64,000 nucleotides of DNA from Cyclobacterium amurskyense (GCF_001050135.1 NZ_CP012040.1:4233001-4297000), one strand, 5' to 3'. Positions 8,185 through 16,700 are shown, numbered from the stretch's first letter. The notes: generated by a model from the sequence alone, not told the origin. Made by a program: numbers and translations.

Positions 8185-8479
8185 CTTTTTCTTTTGCTTT
8201 CTTATTTTATTAAACCAATTGGCTGGTGGCCCTACTTGGTCAAAATAGGCCAGTGTATGCTTTCTAATCTATGCCTAAGTGAATAGCCCTTTCAACGGGA
8301 GAATAGCCGATATCAGAATCTGAAATAGACAATTCGCCCTTTAACAACAAAGGTGGTTGTGCCATAAATTTAGGAGTAATTCCTCTATGTGGTTGAGCTG
8401 AATGGACCAAAAACGGATGACATAAGTAAACTGTACCTGCTTTACCAGTTGCATACACTTCTTTTCTTTTTGGCAATTT
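8185..8479 (-). pseudogene. duplicated 3' fragment of the PhyH-type dioxygenase gene plus IS91 tail
   Basis: This stretch is nearly identical to 10498-10790. It holds about the last 70 codons of the dioxygenase gene found intact at 10575-11354 (LPKRKEVYATGKAGTVYL through AIHLGID), followed on the minus strand by the tail of an IS91-type transposase gene. The 5' part of the dioxygenase gene is missing. At about 8480 the sequence changes abruptly into a phosphoesterase fragment on the other strand. It abuts the right end of IS66, so it marks a rearrangement breakpoint. Confidence 0.85.
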
Positions 8480-8484
8480 GGTGG

Positions 8485-8632
8485 AACAATCAAGGAGAGT
8501 TGGCTCATTTTGAGGCAATGCGGGCATATATGAAAGAATTGGAATCACCTATATTGTTAGCTATAGGAAACCATGAAACCAGGTATCAATCTACTTTTAC
8601 TCCTGGGTATAAATGTATCCAACCCACCAAGT
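8485..8632 (+). pseudogene. calcineurin-like phosphoesterase fragment
   Basis: One frame reads NNQGELAHFEAMRAYMKELE and then SPILLAIGNHETRYQST. The IGNHE block is the conserved metal-binding GNHE motif of calcineurin-type metallophosphoesterases, preceded by a typical helix. Only about 50 codons remain, with no start and no other metal motifs. It is joined directly to the duplicated dioxygenase fragment on one side and an IS66 tnpA remnant on the other. Confidence 0.6.
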
Positions 8633-8684
8633 GCATGTTTTATCTAAATAGGGAGCCCTTTATTTTGTAGGAAAGATATAAGTT

Positions 8685-8813
8685 ATGAAAATAAGAGAAG
8701 AAATGGTAGAGTTGGTCCATGAGTTTGAAACTAGCGGACAGACGCAGACGCTTTTCAGTGAATCCAAGGGGATAGGGTTTCATAAATTCAATTACTGGTA
8801 CAGGAAGCTTTAA
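8685..8813 (+). pseudogene. IS66 tnpA-like remnant
   Basis: A 42-codon reading frame beginning MKIREEMVELVHEFETSGQT and ending FHKFNYWYRKL resembles the N-terminal HTH part of IS66 TnpA (compare the YYWTKKF ending in the intact copy at 7824-8126). It is on the opposite strand to the intact IS66 and has different sequence, so it derives from a separate element. No tnpB or tnpC follows. Confidence 0.6.
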
Positions 8814-8932
8814 AGAGAGGCTGTAACTCCTCAAGGTTTTTACAAGATCGAGAATTATTTTTTTGGTAATCTAAGCCATAAAAATTGGTTTGGCTTAGTT
8901 CCGTTATAAGCAATACTTCAAAAAAAAAAAAA

Positions 8933-8986
8933 CATAACCAGTTAACTATTTAATTTGAAATTCTTATATTTGCATAACCAGTTATG
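8933..8986. promoter_or_regulatory. probable MarR operator pair and promoter
   Basis: A perfect palindrome CATAACCAGTTATG lies at 8973-8986, directly before the MarR start codon at 8992. A close copy, CATAACCAGTTAAC, lies at 8933-8946. Between them is TATATTTG (8965-8972), which fits the Bacteroidota -7 consensus TAnnTTTG. The palindrome would overlap the transcription start, so binding there should repress. Autoregulation by the MarR product is inferred from position. Confidence 0.7.
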
Positions 8987-8991
8987 TAATT

Positions 8992-9462
8992 ATGAAAAAA
9001 AACGACCATTTAACTTTTACTGCCAGACTCAAAAGAATAAGTGATAATTTACTTTATGGAGCAAAGGATTTATATAAAACCTTAAACCTGGAAATTGAAC
9101 CTAATTGGCATTTAATATTTCTTCTTTTCAAGGAAAAAAATACCCTTACAATTACTGAAATTGCTGAACAATTGAAAATATCTCAGCCTGGAGTTATTAA
9201 GATTGTCAATAAAATGAAGACCAAAAAATATCTTAAAGCCGAGAAAGATAAAAAGGACAGTAGAATTCAGTTACTGAAACTTACAACTAAGGCAAAAAAA
9301 GAATTACCTAAATTAGAAGGGATTTGGTCTGCTGGTGAAAAAACTATTGTAGACATTTTAGATAACAACACTGAAATTTTCGAACATTTAGATAGAATTG
9401 AAATTGCTATTTCAAAATCCGACTATAAAGAACGAACTTTAATCCATTTAGATAATGATTAA
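8992..9462 (+). CDS. MarR-family transcriptional regulator
   Basis: The 156-residue protein has a winged helix with the MarR pattern: LTITEIAEQLKISQPGVIKI for the recognition region (residues about 49-70). The wing is KAEKDKKDSRIQLLKLTTKA, containing the conserved D-x-R. It likely binds the palindromes at 8933-8986. It overlaps the next gene by 8 bases and begins a three-gene operon with a small membrane protein and an acetyltransferase. The ligand is unknown. Confidence 0.9.
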   Translation: MKKNDHLTFTARLKRISDNLLYGAKDLYKTLNLEIEPNWHLIFLLFKEKNTLTITEIAEQLKISQPGVIKIVNKMKTKKYLKAEKDKKDSRIQLLKLTTKAKKELPKLEGIWSAGEKTIVDILDNNTEIFEHLDRIEIAISKSDYKERTLIHLDND

Positions 9463-9667
9463 TTTATTCGGTTTTTCAGCTTTAGGTATCGCTTTATTTG
9501 CTTTGTCAAATAAAAACATAATCAAATTAAGAACCTGGCATTTCATTTCTAGCTCAATGTATATTATTTATGGTTTTGCTATAAATGCTATTCCAGTTGT
9601 GGTAGGTGCTATTTTATACTGTTTCATTCACGCCTATCATATTTACAATTCAAAAAATATCCAATGA
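9455..9667 (+). CDS. small membrane protein
   Basis: Seventy residues with two or three hydrophobic helices (FGFSALGIALFALSNK, then WHFISSSMYIIYGFAINAIP and VVVGAILYCFIHAYHIY). The pattern recalls YgjV-like small inner-membrane proteins, but the similarity is by eye only. It overlaps both the MarR gene upstream (8 bases) and the acetyltransferase downstream (ATGA, 4 bases), so it is almost certainly translated as part of the operon. Confidence 0.65.
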   Translation: MINLFGFSALGIALFALSNKNIIKLRTWHFISSSMYIIYGFAINAIPVVVGAILYCFIHAYHIYNSKNIQ

Positions 9668-10143
9668 TTAGAAAAGCAACAAGAGAAGATTATAACGCTG
9701 TATGGAAAATATTTTCTGAAGTGATAAAAACAGGAGATACATATGTATTTAGTCCGGAAACGTCAAAAGAAAATATTCAGAAACATTGGTTTTCGGATTA
9801 TATGAACACCTTTGTATTTGAAGAAAACAATGAAATTTTAGGAACTTATATAATAAAGCCAAACCAAATAGATTTAGGAAATCACATAGCAAATTGCAGC
9901 TATATGGTAAGTCCTAATTCGCAAGGAAAAAGTATAGGAAAACAACTATGTGAACATTCATTAGAATTTGCAAAAGAAAGTAATTTTAAAGCAATTCAAT
10001 TTAACATTGTTGTTAGTACTAACAAAACCGCAATTAAACTGTGGGAAAAGTATGGGTTTAAAATCATTGGTACCACACCAAATGGATTTAGACACCTTAA
10101 ATTAGGCTTCGTAGATACTCATATTATGTATAAACCACTATAA
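9664..10143 (+). CDS. GNAT-family N-acetyltransferase
   Basis: This 159-residue protein shows the GNAT fold order: N-terminal IRKATREDYNAVWKIFSEVI, central strands leading to the acetyl-CoA loop SPNSQGKSIGKQLCEHSLEF (motif A, QGKSIGKQL), and the C-terminal motif B TAIKLWEKYGFKIIGTTP. It would transfer an acetyl group from acetyl-CoA to an amine; the substrate is unknown. It is the third gene of the MarR operon, and the attC-like left box starts three bases after its stop. Confidence 0.9.
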   Translation: MIRKATREDYNAVWKIFSEVIKTGDTYVFSPETSKENIQKHWFSDYMNTFVFEENNEILGTYIIKPNQIDLGNHIANCSYMVSPNSQGKSIGKQLCEHSLEFAKESNFKAIQFNIVVSTNKTAIKLWEKYGFKIIGTTPNGFRHLKLGFVDTHIMYKPL

Positions 10144-10154
10144 TCTGCTTACAA

Positions 10155-10574
10155 TAACTAAGCATTCTGACGACTGGAACAGCCTATTCTGAATGCAAGG
10201 TTGAACCCTGAGAAAGTTCAGGATCCCTTCGGCAGGCTCAGGGACCGTGCTCAGGGACCGTGCTCAGGGACCAGTTCACGGTGTTGGAAACTTATTTTAC
10301 TAGGGGAATGGTTTTCCCTGTTTTATTTTTCAATGGTTGGAGGATGAGAAAGTTAGTGTAATCGGTAATTAAAGGTCTTCCTTTACGTTATTTTGTTTTT
10401 TTTTGGAGGCTGAAGCCACTTTTATGATGTTTCAAGTGTGATTATTAGGTGGTTTTTCCCTTTTGGACATACCTGTCCCATTAAGCTAACTGGCGCTTTT
10501 TCTTTTGCTTTCTTATTTTATTAAACCAATTGGCTGGTGGTCCCACTTGGTCAAAATAGGCCAGTGTATGCTTT
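10155..10574 (-). mobile_element. IS91-type element 3' end remnant (terminal repeat and transposase tail)
   Basis: From 10155 the sequence TAACTAAGCATTCTGACG begins a repeat also seen at 47386, 54678 and 56596. It contains a nested hairpin, direct repeats of GGACCGTGCTCAG (about 10240-10270) and the motif GGACATACCTGTCC (10466-10480). On the minus strand 10498-10570 encodes a transposase tail (GPPANWFNKIRKQKKKRQ). The tail is cut at the stop codon of the dioxygenase gene. Only the 3' end of a rolling-circle element remains. Confidence 0.7.
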
Positions 10575-11354
10575 CTAATTTATGCCTAAGTGAATAGCCC
10601 TTTCAACGGGAGAATAGCCGATATCAGAATCTGAAATAGACAATTCGCCCTTTAACAACAAAGGTGGTTGTGCCATAAATTTGGGAGTAATTCCTCTATG
10701 TGGTTGAGCTGAATGGACTAAAAACGGATGACATAAGTAAACTGTACCTGCTTTACCAGTTGCATACACTTCTTTTCTTTTTGGCAACTCGTCCAACTTG
10801 TCTGCAAGTTCCATAAAAGAAAGACCTAAATCACCTTCTTTAGACAGTACCTTTGCAACATCAATATGTGAACCTTCATAAATAACTGTTGGAGCATCAT
10901 TTTCCCTGACATCAGAATAAAGAATCAACATCAATAACGCTCGTCCTTTCGATTTGACATTGACACGCCATTCAAGAAAATTATTTGGGTCATTTCCCGT
11001 AAAACTTGCATCTACGTGTTTTCCCGTATCGCTAGGTTGCTGATTAGATGGAAATCTGACAGGAAATGTTCCTACATTCCGACAAGGAATCCATTTGTCT
11101 TTACCAATTAACTGATTAAATGCATTATGCAACTTTGGAGTGTTTATGGAACTGACAAAAGGTTCATTTGTGTACATTCCCAAACGAATTACAGGCTCAA
11201 CCCAGGTTGAAGGATTTGACCTGTCACAAGGAAGGTCCTTCCAAAGAATTTCTAAGGCAGCATCTGCTATTTCCTTGGAAAATGAATTATCAAGACGAAC
11301 AAAACCGTTATAAATAAAATGCTCTATTTCCTTTTTACTCAGTATATCTGACAT
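10575..11354 (-). CDS. phytanoyl-CoA dioxygenase (PhyH)-family protein
   Basis: Start is taken at MSDILSKKEIEHFIYNGFVR; an upstream in-frame ATG at 11405 would add 17 unlikely residues. The 259-residue protein has the PhyH N-terminus, the metal-binding H-x-D (GKHVDASFTG) and a distal His followed by a 2-oxoglutarate-binding Arg (LVHSAQPHRG). These suggest an Fe(II)/2-oxoglutarate-dependent hydroxylase of unknown substrate. The stop codon is joined directly to an IS91-type transposase tail. A duplicate of the last 70 or so codons lies at 8264-8475. Confidence 0.85.
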   Translation of the reverse strand: MSDILSKKEIEHFIYNGFVRLDNSFSKEIADAALEILWKDLPCDRSNPSTWVEPVIRLGMYTNEPFVSSINTPKLHNAFNQLIGKDKWIPCRNVGTFPVRFPSNQQPSDTGKHVDASFTGNDPNNFLEWRVNVKSKGRALLMLILYSDVRENDAPTVIYEGSHIDVAKVLSKEGDLGLSFMELADKLDELPKRKEVYATGKAGTVYLCHPFLVHSAQPHRGITPKFMAQPPLLLKGELSISDSDIGYSPVERAIHLGIN

Positions 11355-12010
11355 ATATTTTTTTTTAAATAACCACCCACAGGCAACAATAAATACTGTC
11401 GTCAATATACTTGGTTATAGGGTTATTAATAAAATGAGTGAATAATAAAAAAAGTACGCTTTGTATAAATAAAGCGCATTGCTTAAAGAACTAAGCTCGA
11501 AAGGAATATTATAGCATTACTGTCATTCTCATAGCGACAAAATTAAAAAAATATTTCTAAACCAACAAAACAAAAAAGGGTATCCACATAACAATTAGGC
11601 TACAATGATGCGATTAAGGCATCGGTTCATTGTAGTCCCGGTCGACCGGGGTTGGACTCAAGCTCCGGTAGCTTTTTGCTATGAGGATTGATTGGTTTTG
11701 TTGGGTAATTCAGGGAATTAGGTGGTAGTAAAAATATTACAAAGTAGCCGAATTGATTGTTTAGTAGTGCTTTTAAGTACTTGCCCATTGAATTTTGAGT
11801 TCCACCTGTGTTTAACAGAATACAATTTGATAAAGGGGACGTTGATAATTTTCTGCTTATTATTATTATTGTTACTAATAATTTAGGTTATTAGGCTTTA
11901 CTCAAAGGCCTTTGTCTTTCTCAAAATACCATAATTTGAAAATTGTAGAAAAATTAAAGCCTATTGCCTATCTTTGATACTATCAAATGATACTATCATG
12001 ATTCTATGGA
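11355..12010. repeat. non-coding region with structured repeat (copy 1)
   Basis: I see no gene here. About 11595-11810 is homologous to 51919-52135. Both start with a stem of CTACAATGA and TCATTGTAG around a variable inner stem (CGAT/ATCG here, CGAAG/CTTCG in the other). A second palindrome follows (CCCGGTCGACCGGG here, CGATCGATCG there). The paired changes preserve the hairpins. In the second copy the repeat runs into an IS91-type transposase fragment, so it may be a terminal region of such an element. Confidence 0.7.
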
Positions 12011-12968
12011 ATGAAACCACCTTATACTATAACGAGTAAAATTTTAAAGCTTGTTGCTTTAATTTCAGAGAAGATAGGTGAGGTAAACGCTGCTCATTTG
12101 AGTAAACCTCCAACCGAACTAAGGAAGAAAAACAGAATTAAAACAATTCACTCTTCTCTTGAAATAGAGGGAAACACGCTGACCATTGAACAAATTACTG
12201 CAATTGTTGAAAACAGAAGGGTGATTGGACCCAAGAAGGACATTCTGGAAGTAAAAAATGCTATAGTAGTATATGACTATTTGGACAACTTAAACCCCAA
12301 TAGTTTCGCGTCTTTTTGTGAGGCCCATGGATTATTAATGAATGGCCTTATTGAATCTGCTGGACAACTCCGTAGTAAATCTGTTGGAATAGTTAAGGGG
12401 TCAGAAATTGCACATATTGCTCCACAAAGTGGAATGTTTAAACCCTTAATGAATGATTTATTTGATTATCTTAAGAATGATGATGATTTAATTTTAATCA
12501 AAAGTTGTGTGTTTCATTATGAAATGGAATTTATACACCCCTTTATAGACGGTAACGGAAGGATGGGACGACTATGGCAAACCCTAATTTTAAAAAAAAT
12601 TCCACCCCGTTTTTGAGTTTTTGCCCATAGAAACCTTAATAATGGAACGTCAGGAAAATTATTATGAGGCTTTAAGGAAATCTGATAATTCCGGAAAATC
12701 AACCCTATTCATTGAATTTATGCTTGAAATAATACATGAATCATTTGAAGAATTACTAAATATACAGAATGTAAGCCTCAAAAATATTGACAGAATCAAC
12801 CTGTTCAAATCAATAATAAAGGAAGGTTACTTTTCCCGAAAGGATTACCTAAAGAATTTTAGAGAAATATCATCAGCAACTGCAAGTCGTGATTTAAAGT
12901 TTGCATTTGAAAATGGAATGGTTGAGAAAATCGGAGACAAAAACGCCACAAGATATAAATTCAAATAA
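12011..12968 (+). pseudogene. Fic-domain AMP transferase with frameshift
   Basis: The first frame (12011-12616) carries an N-terminal inhibitory motif SSLEIEGN (residues about 47-54) and the complete Fic active site HPFIDGNGRMGR (from residue 176). It then stops in a T-rich run near 12608-12616. The protein continues in another frame from EFLPIETLIMERQENYYEAL to 12968 with the expected C-terminal region (SKSTLFIEFMLEI-like) and a winged-helix end. Restoring one base rejoins the halves. Known Fic enzymes transfer AMP to target proteins. Either the gene is inactivated, the sequence has an error, or the truncated form with an intact core is used. Confidence 0.8.
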
Positions 12969-12982
12969 AAAAAAGCCTAAGA

Positions 12983-13040
12983 ACGTACAATAATTATAGA
13001 CGAAACAGCAGTAAGTTCAAGGGTTGTAGTTTTATGGCTT
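12983..13040. other. degenerate left half of an attC-like site
   Basis: After the Fic gene the sequence ACGTACAATAATTATAGACG is followed by AAACAGCAGTAAGTTCAAGG. This resembles the left arm and loop of the attC-like sites at 41600-41728 and 43856 (AATAGGCGAAACAG and AGACAGTAG..TTCAAGGG). No matching right arm was found before the next gene remnant. Confidence 0.4.
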
Positions 13041-13070
13041 GAAAAGTTTGTAGGTTAAATCCTTAACAGA

Positions 13071-13244
13071 AACAATTGGATTAAAAATGAAGTAGAAATT
13101 GACCCTGTTCTTAAAGCCGCAATAGCACATTTATGGTTTGTTACCATCCACCCATTTGAAGATGGAAATGGTAGAAAAACGAGAGCAATTACTGAAATGA
13201 TATTGGCTCGCTCCGAAAGGCAATACGCTACCAAAAAGTTTTAG
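13071..13244 (+). pseudogene. second Fic-domain fragment
   Basis: Fifty-seven codons read DPVLKAAIAHLWFVTIHPFE and then the catalytic-type DGNGRKTRAITEMILARSER, followed by a stop at 13242. The tail differs from the first Fic gene, so this derives from a different, larger Fic protein. In that class the motif is normally followed by R-I-A-R rather than R-K-T-R. No start or flanking domains remain. Confidence 0.75.
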
Positions 13245-13311
13245 AGAAACCTACTTATTATGAAAAATAAGTATAAAGAAGAAATTTCGTATATTTATTA
13301 AAAATCAGGCT

Positions 13312-13566
13312 ATGACACACGCGGAACGCCATATTGTGGAAACCTATTCAGCGCTTTTTGAAAGTTTAAGTGCTGTAAGTAAATTAGAATTGCTCGAACG
13401 ACTTACAAAATCTATTAAGAAAGGCAGAAGGCTTAATGAAAAGGATTTTTTCAGTTCTTTTGGGGGATTTGCATCAGATAGGCCGGCCGAAGAAATTAAC
13501 AAGGATATCAGGGAAAGTAGAAAGTTCAGAACAAAGGACTTGAAAATTGTTTTATTTCCGAAATAA
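13312..13566 (+). CDS. VapB-like antitoxin (C-terminus altered by deletion)
   Basis: The first 70 or so of 84 residues look like a small antitoxin that precedes PIN-domain toxins in Bacteroidota (RHIVETYSALFESLSAVSKL, then a short linker with SDRPAEEINKDIRESRKF). The last codons (TKDLKIVLFPK) are out-of-frame toxin sequence, because a deletion has joined the antitoxin end to the middle of the toxin gene at about 13530. In the family the antitoxin blocks the PIN nuclease. Confidence 0.65.
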   Translation: MTHAERHIVETYSALFESLSAVSKLELLERLTKSIKKGRRLNEKDFFSSFGGFASDRPAEEINKDIRESRKFRTKDLKIVLFPK

Positions 13567-13859
13567 CAGTTTTTGAATTCAAATACGGAGCGGAAAACAG
13601 CGATAATCCTAAAAGGTCACACAAAGCCGTTGACAAATTTGTAAGAGGACAGACAATAATTTCAATCTTTGGGATTGTAGATCAGTATGCACTTAACAAG
13701 GTTTATCTACGAAAAAAAGGAACACCTCTACACGATGAGTTTGATTTGATAATTGGGGTTACTGCCCTTGCAAATGAAATGACTTTAGTAACCGACAACG
13801 TAAAAGATTTCCGGCATATTAAAAACTTAAAGTTAGAAAACTGGGTAGAAAGAAAATAA
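13530..13859 (+). pseudogene. VapC-like PIN-domain toxin lacking its N-terminus
   Basis: The frame from 13530 encodes NKGLENCFISEITVFEFKYG and continues to LIIGVTALANEMTLVTDNVK before the stop at 13857-13859. This is the PIN fold with its second acidic position (E in EITVFE), the later D in DEFDLIIG and the D of TDN. The first 35 or so residues, which hold the first catalytic Asp (usually LLDTN), are absent. Without a start codon it is presumably inactive. Confidence 0.8.
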
Positions 13860-13930
13860 CCTCCCTGTTCACAAAAAACACCTCCCAAAAAAATTGAAAA
13901 AGCGAGTAGGTTGATAGACTCAATTATAAA

Positions 13931-14263
13931 ATGGCAAAGCAGAATCCTTGGATAATCGGAATATTAGGGCTTGGCGTTTTTCTAAACCTGGCGTGGAATA
14001 ATTTTGAAATACCCTTTGCTCCTTGGACAAAAACAGCAGAAATAAAAGCAATAATTACAAAAAATGCACTTGGGTATGGACCCAAAGGAATGGGATTTGT
14101 TCAAATTATCACAATAACCAATCAAGTTGGAGATTCAGTCTATGTCCAGAAGGAAAAACTTTCTCAGAGAGTCAATAAAAAAGAAGTAGGATCGAAGGTT
14201 TTAATTGAATATGCTATAAATAATCCTGGTAATTTCGAAATCATAGGTTTTTTGAAGCATTGA
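13931..14263 (+). CDS. hypothetical membrane-anchored protein
   Basis: A 110-residue protein with an N-terminal hydrophobic segment (WIIGILGLGVFLNLAW, residues 7-22). A beta-rich extracytoplasmic region follows (TAEIKAIITKNALGYGPKGM and onward). I see no cleavage motif, so it may remain anchored. It has its own ATG about 70 bases after the VapC remnant. Family not recognised. Confidence 0.55.
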   Translation: MAKQNPWIIGILGLGVFLNLAWNNFEIPFAPWTKTAEIKAIITKNALGYGPKGMGFVQIITITNQVGDSVYVQKEKLSQRVNKKEVGSKVLIEYAINNPGNFEIIGFLKH

Positions 14264-14622
14264 ATTAATATTTTCATCAAATAACATTATATATCTATAT
14301 GGAAAAAGGTGGTTTCATTCCTGTTCGTATAGTTGTTTGAGTAGAAGGGTTATTATTTGGATGAAAGAGGAATTAGAAACAATAATGAAAGCACATTGGT
14401 AGCATTTTCAGTAGCGCAAAGTTTACCTGAGCAAAGGGATTTGATGATTAAACTGATAGTAAACCTGATAAAGAACTGAGTCTAACATCAGCATGGATAC
14501 AGCGGGCGGTTCCGATAAATGGCAAAATCAATAGCTTTAGGAGGTTAGGGATCTTTTGGAAGGGAACGCTTCCAAATGCCCTCCGGCTTAAAGCTGGACC
14601 CCGTTGTGGTGCATTATCTGCA
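14264..14622. repeat. non-coding region with dispersed repeat (copy 1)
   Basis: No gene is supported. About 14499-14600 resembles 57331-57420 and more weakly 59031-59090. Shared blocks are CGGTTCCGA.TAAAT, AAAATCA.TA.CTTTA and a hairpin formed by TTTGGAAG and CTTCCAAA. Two of the three copies lie shortly upstream of exported-protein genes. It may be a leader or remnant of a mobile repeat. Confidence 0.45.
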
Positions 14623-15072
14623 ATGATGAATAAAATTACAATACTTGCTCTTGCCTTAACGCTACATTCCTGCGCAAATAGCACATCGGAACAAAAATCT
14701 AACGTCTTAGAACTTGAGATTGATGCGCCATTATTAATCGAATTCGAGACTCAAGAAACTGAGCTCAGTGATGCACTCGATTTAATTATTGGACATTTAA
14801 GGGCAAAGAATGCTCCTCTTGACAGCCTTTATCTAATGGGGTATCAAACTGACTCGATACCAGGGAAATTTGATATAGGACACTATCAGAATTTTGTCTC
14901 AAGAGCCCTTGTTATGCAAGATAATGCTAGGGTTGATTCGATTCTGAAATACGATACAGTTGAATTTATGGAGCCGATCTATATCCCTCCAACAGGAAAC
15001 TTAAGTGGTTATGAGAGATTCATTCTCTATAACCCTGAAACTGGTGAACTCATTGACTTCTTATATCAATGA
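14623..15072 (+). CDS. hypothetical lipoprotein
   Basis: The N-terminus MMNKITILALALTLHSCANS is a lipoprotein signal with Cys near residue 17, preceded by H-S rather than the usual small residues, so the lipobox is non-ideal. The mature part (about 130 residues) is acidic and has no recognised domain. The sequence after the stop, GCATGTCAATTACTTAGC, resembles a truncated attC left box joined to the IS91-type terminal repeat. Confidence 0.55.
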   Translation: MMNKITILALALTLHSCANSTSEQKSNVLELEIDAPLLIEFETQETELSDALDLIIGHLRAKNAPLDSLYLMGYQTDSIPGKFDIGHYQNFVSRALVMQDNARVDSILKYDTVEFMEPIYIPPTGNLSGYERFILYNPETGELIDFLYQ

Positions 15073-15560
15073 AAAGTGAACGCATGTCAATTACTTAGCA
15101 TTCTGCTGGTTGGCCCTTCGACCCTTCGACAGGCTCAGGGGCCATGCTCAGGGACTAGATCATCGTACCGAGAAATAGGTTTACTTTTGGGAATCATTTC
15201 CCCTCTTTTATTTTTTCAAATGACTAAGGCCACTTTTCTGATGGCTTAATTGCGAGTTTTAGGCGGTGTTTACCATATGGACCTACCTGTCCCATTAAGC
15301 TATTTGATCCATACTTTTTTGTTTCCATACCTTTATACAAACCAAACAGATCTAACAGGAAAATCTTATTATAACCAATTCCAATAATAAATGTGGTCTT
15401 TCCCTTAGAATATCTGACCGAAACACTTAATTTGATAAATAATAGACCTAAGTGGTTGATAGCATAGGTTATATATTGGCAACTCATTAGCTAAGCATAT
15501 AAATAATTGGCGAAAATGATAAATAAATATTCTTATGCGTTATAAATGTTTCTTCGATAA
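15073..15560. repeat. IS91-type terminal repeat and a 215-bp dispersed repeat
   Basis: From about 15096 (TTACTTAGCATTCTG) a degenerate copy of the IS91-type 3' terminal repeat runs to the motif GGACCTACCTGTCCCATTAA (15280-15299). It includes two CCTTCGAC units and CAGGCTCAGG. It continues into 15300-15480, which is homologous to 16880-17090. On the minus strand both second parts end in a similar short peptide (GYN..F.VDL then GSNS), possibly the C-terminus of a lost gene. No intact gene. Confidence 0.55.
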
Positions 15561-16700
15561 ATGAGCAAGCTGAAAATTTGTCTGTTTACTATATTGGCTG
15601 TTTTTTGTGCTTCTTCGGTGAAGTCGCAAAATGAATCCCCGAATGAGACCTCCGAAAATGAAATACTTTTCAAAATTTTTCAATTTCCTAATGATCAAAT
15701 GCCACGTATAGATGGGAAATCGGATGACTGGGAAATAGTACCAAATTCATATGTATATGGCAATGAAATGTTGAAAGATACAGAGGATGGATTGGGAAAT
15801 GCTATTGATCATACCAATGATTTGGATGTAAGCGTCAAAGTAGGTTGGGTAGAGGGTTTGAACAGGTTATACTTTTTGTATGAAGCTACTGATGATTTTT
15901 GGGATTTTGGGAGGTTTAGTAACAAGGGTTACCTGAATGATATTTTCGAAATAGTGGTTGATGGCGACCTTTCCGGTGGTCCTTTTATTTATAACCCGGT
16001 TTATACTAAAGAAGACCTGAATTGGGATAGCCAAAAGGATACCTATTTAGAAAATCATTTTACTTTCAGTGGTGTCCACGCTCAGAATTACCATATCTAT
16101 ACCCCGCCTGTTAATAACGCATGGGTTTTGATTTGGGGAAACCAACATTGGATAGGTGATTTTCCTCAATCCAATTATGCTTATGATTACAACTTTGAAC
16201 CTGGGGAGGAAGGAAAGCTCGTTTTGGAGTTTTGGGTTACGCCTTATGATTATGCCCCTTTTGAAGGCCCTCAAAAGGCCATTGAATCGGAACTCAATCA
16301 GGGGGAAAGCATTGGACTCTCCTGGTCCATATTGGATTTTGATGGAGGGGAAAGAGAGGGGCATTTCAATTTATCCCATGATACGCGCATGGTAAAAGAC
16401 GCAAGCTACCTGCGCAAGTTTAAATTGATGCCAATAGAAAGTGAATTAAAGGATTTGATCAAGGCAGACTGGTCCTTTGAAGTAATAGATATGGAAAACA
16501 TGCGTGTATCCTTCAGAGATGAATCACAAGGTGAGATTTTGAAATGGGAATGGGATTTTGGGGATGGAAATTACTCAAACCAACAAAATCCCATCCATCA
16601 ATTCAAAGAAAAAGGAATTCACAAAGTGGTGACCTTAACGGTAGAAGGGCCTGCAGGTAAATCCAAGCACACCAAGTACTGGGAAGTAATGATTAGGTAA
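15561..16700 (+). CDS. exported protein with CBM9-like and PKD domains
   Basis: The signal peptide covers residues 1-22 (LFTILAVFCASSVKSQ). Residues about 40-290 resemble the family 9 carbohydrate-binding/DOMON-like sandwich found in extracellular Bacteroidota proteins (PRIDGKSDDWEIVP at its start, then KVGWVEGLNRLYFLYEATDD). Residues about 300-379 form a PKD domain with the signature EWDFGDG and a closing HKVVTLTV. It likely acts outside the cell, binding glycan or a surface partner. No catalytic residues or type IX sorting tail are visible. Confidence 0.75.
   Translation: MSKLKICLFTILAVFCASSVKSQNESPNETSENEILFKIFQFPNDQMPRIDGKSDDWEIVPNSYVYGNEMLKDTEDGLGNAIDHTNDLDVSVKVGWVEGLNRLYFLYEATDDFWDFGRFSNKGYLNDIFEIVVDGDLSGGPFIYNPVYTKEDLNWDSQKDTYLENHFTFSGVHAQNYHIYTPPVNNAWVLIWGNQHWIGDFPQSNYAYDYNFEPGEEGKLVLEFWVTPYDYAPFEGPQKAIESELNQGESIGLSWSILDFDGGEREGHFNLSHDTRMVKDASYLRKFKLMPIESELKDLIKADWSFEVIDMENMRVSFRDESQGEILKWEWDFGDGNYSNQQNPIHQFKEKGIHKVVTLTVEGPAGKSKHTKYWEVMIR

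Larger units (their letters stand above)
8903..10155 (+). other. cassette-like unit carrying MarR, membrane and GNAT genes
   Basis: The unit begins GTTATAAGCA (8903-8912). After the last gene lies TGCTTACAAT (10146-10155), which matches its reverse complement at 8 of 10 bases. Upstream, TAAGCCA (8872-8878) and TGGCTTA (8891-8897) form the inner hairpin of the preceding attC-like site. The unit's own 3' attC is cut after the left box by the IS91-type repeat that starts at 10155. Confidence 0.55.

Noticed and set aside
14597..14606. ACCCCGTTG as a third GIY-YIG mini-element end
   Set aside because: No GIY-YIG gene and no ACGGGG partner lie at the right distance.
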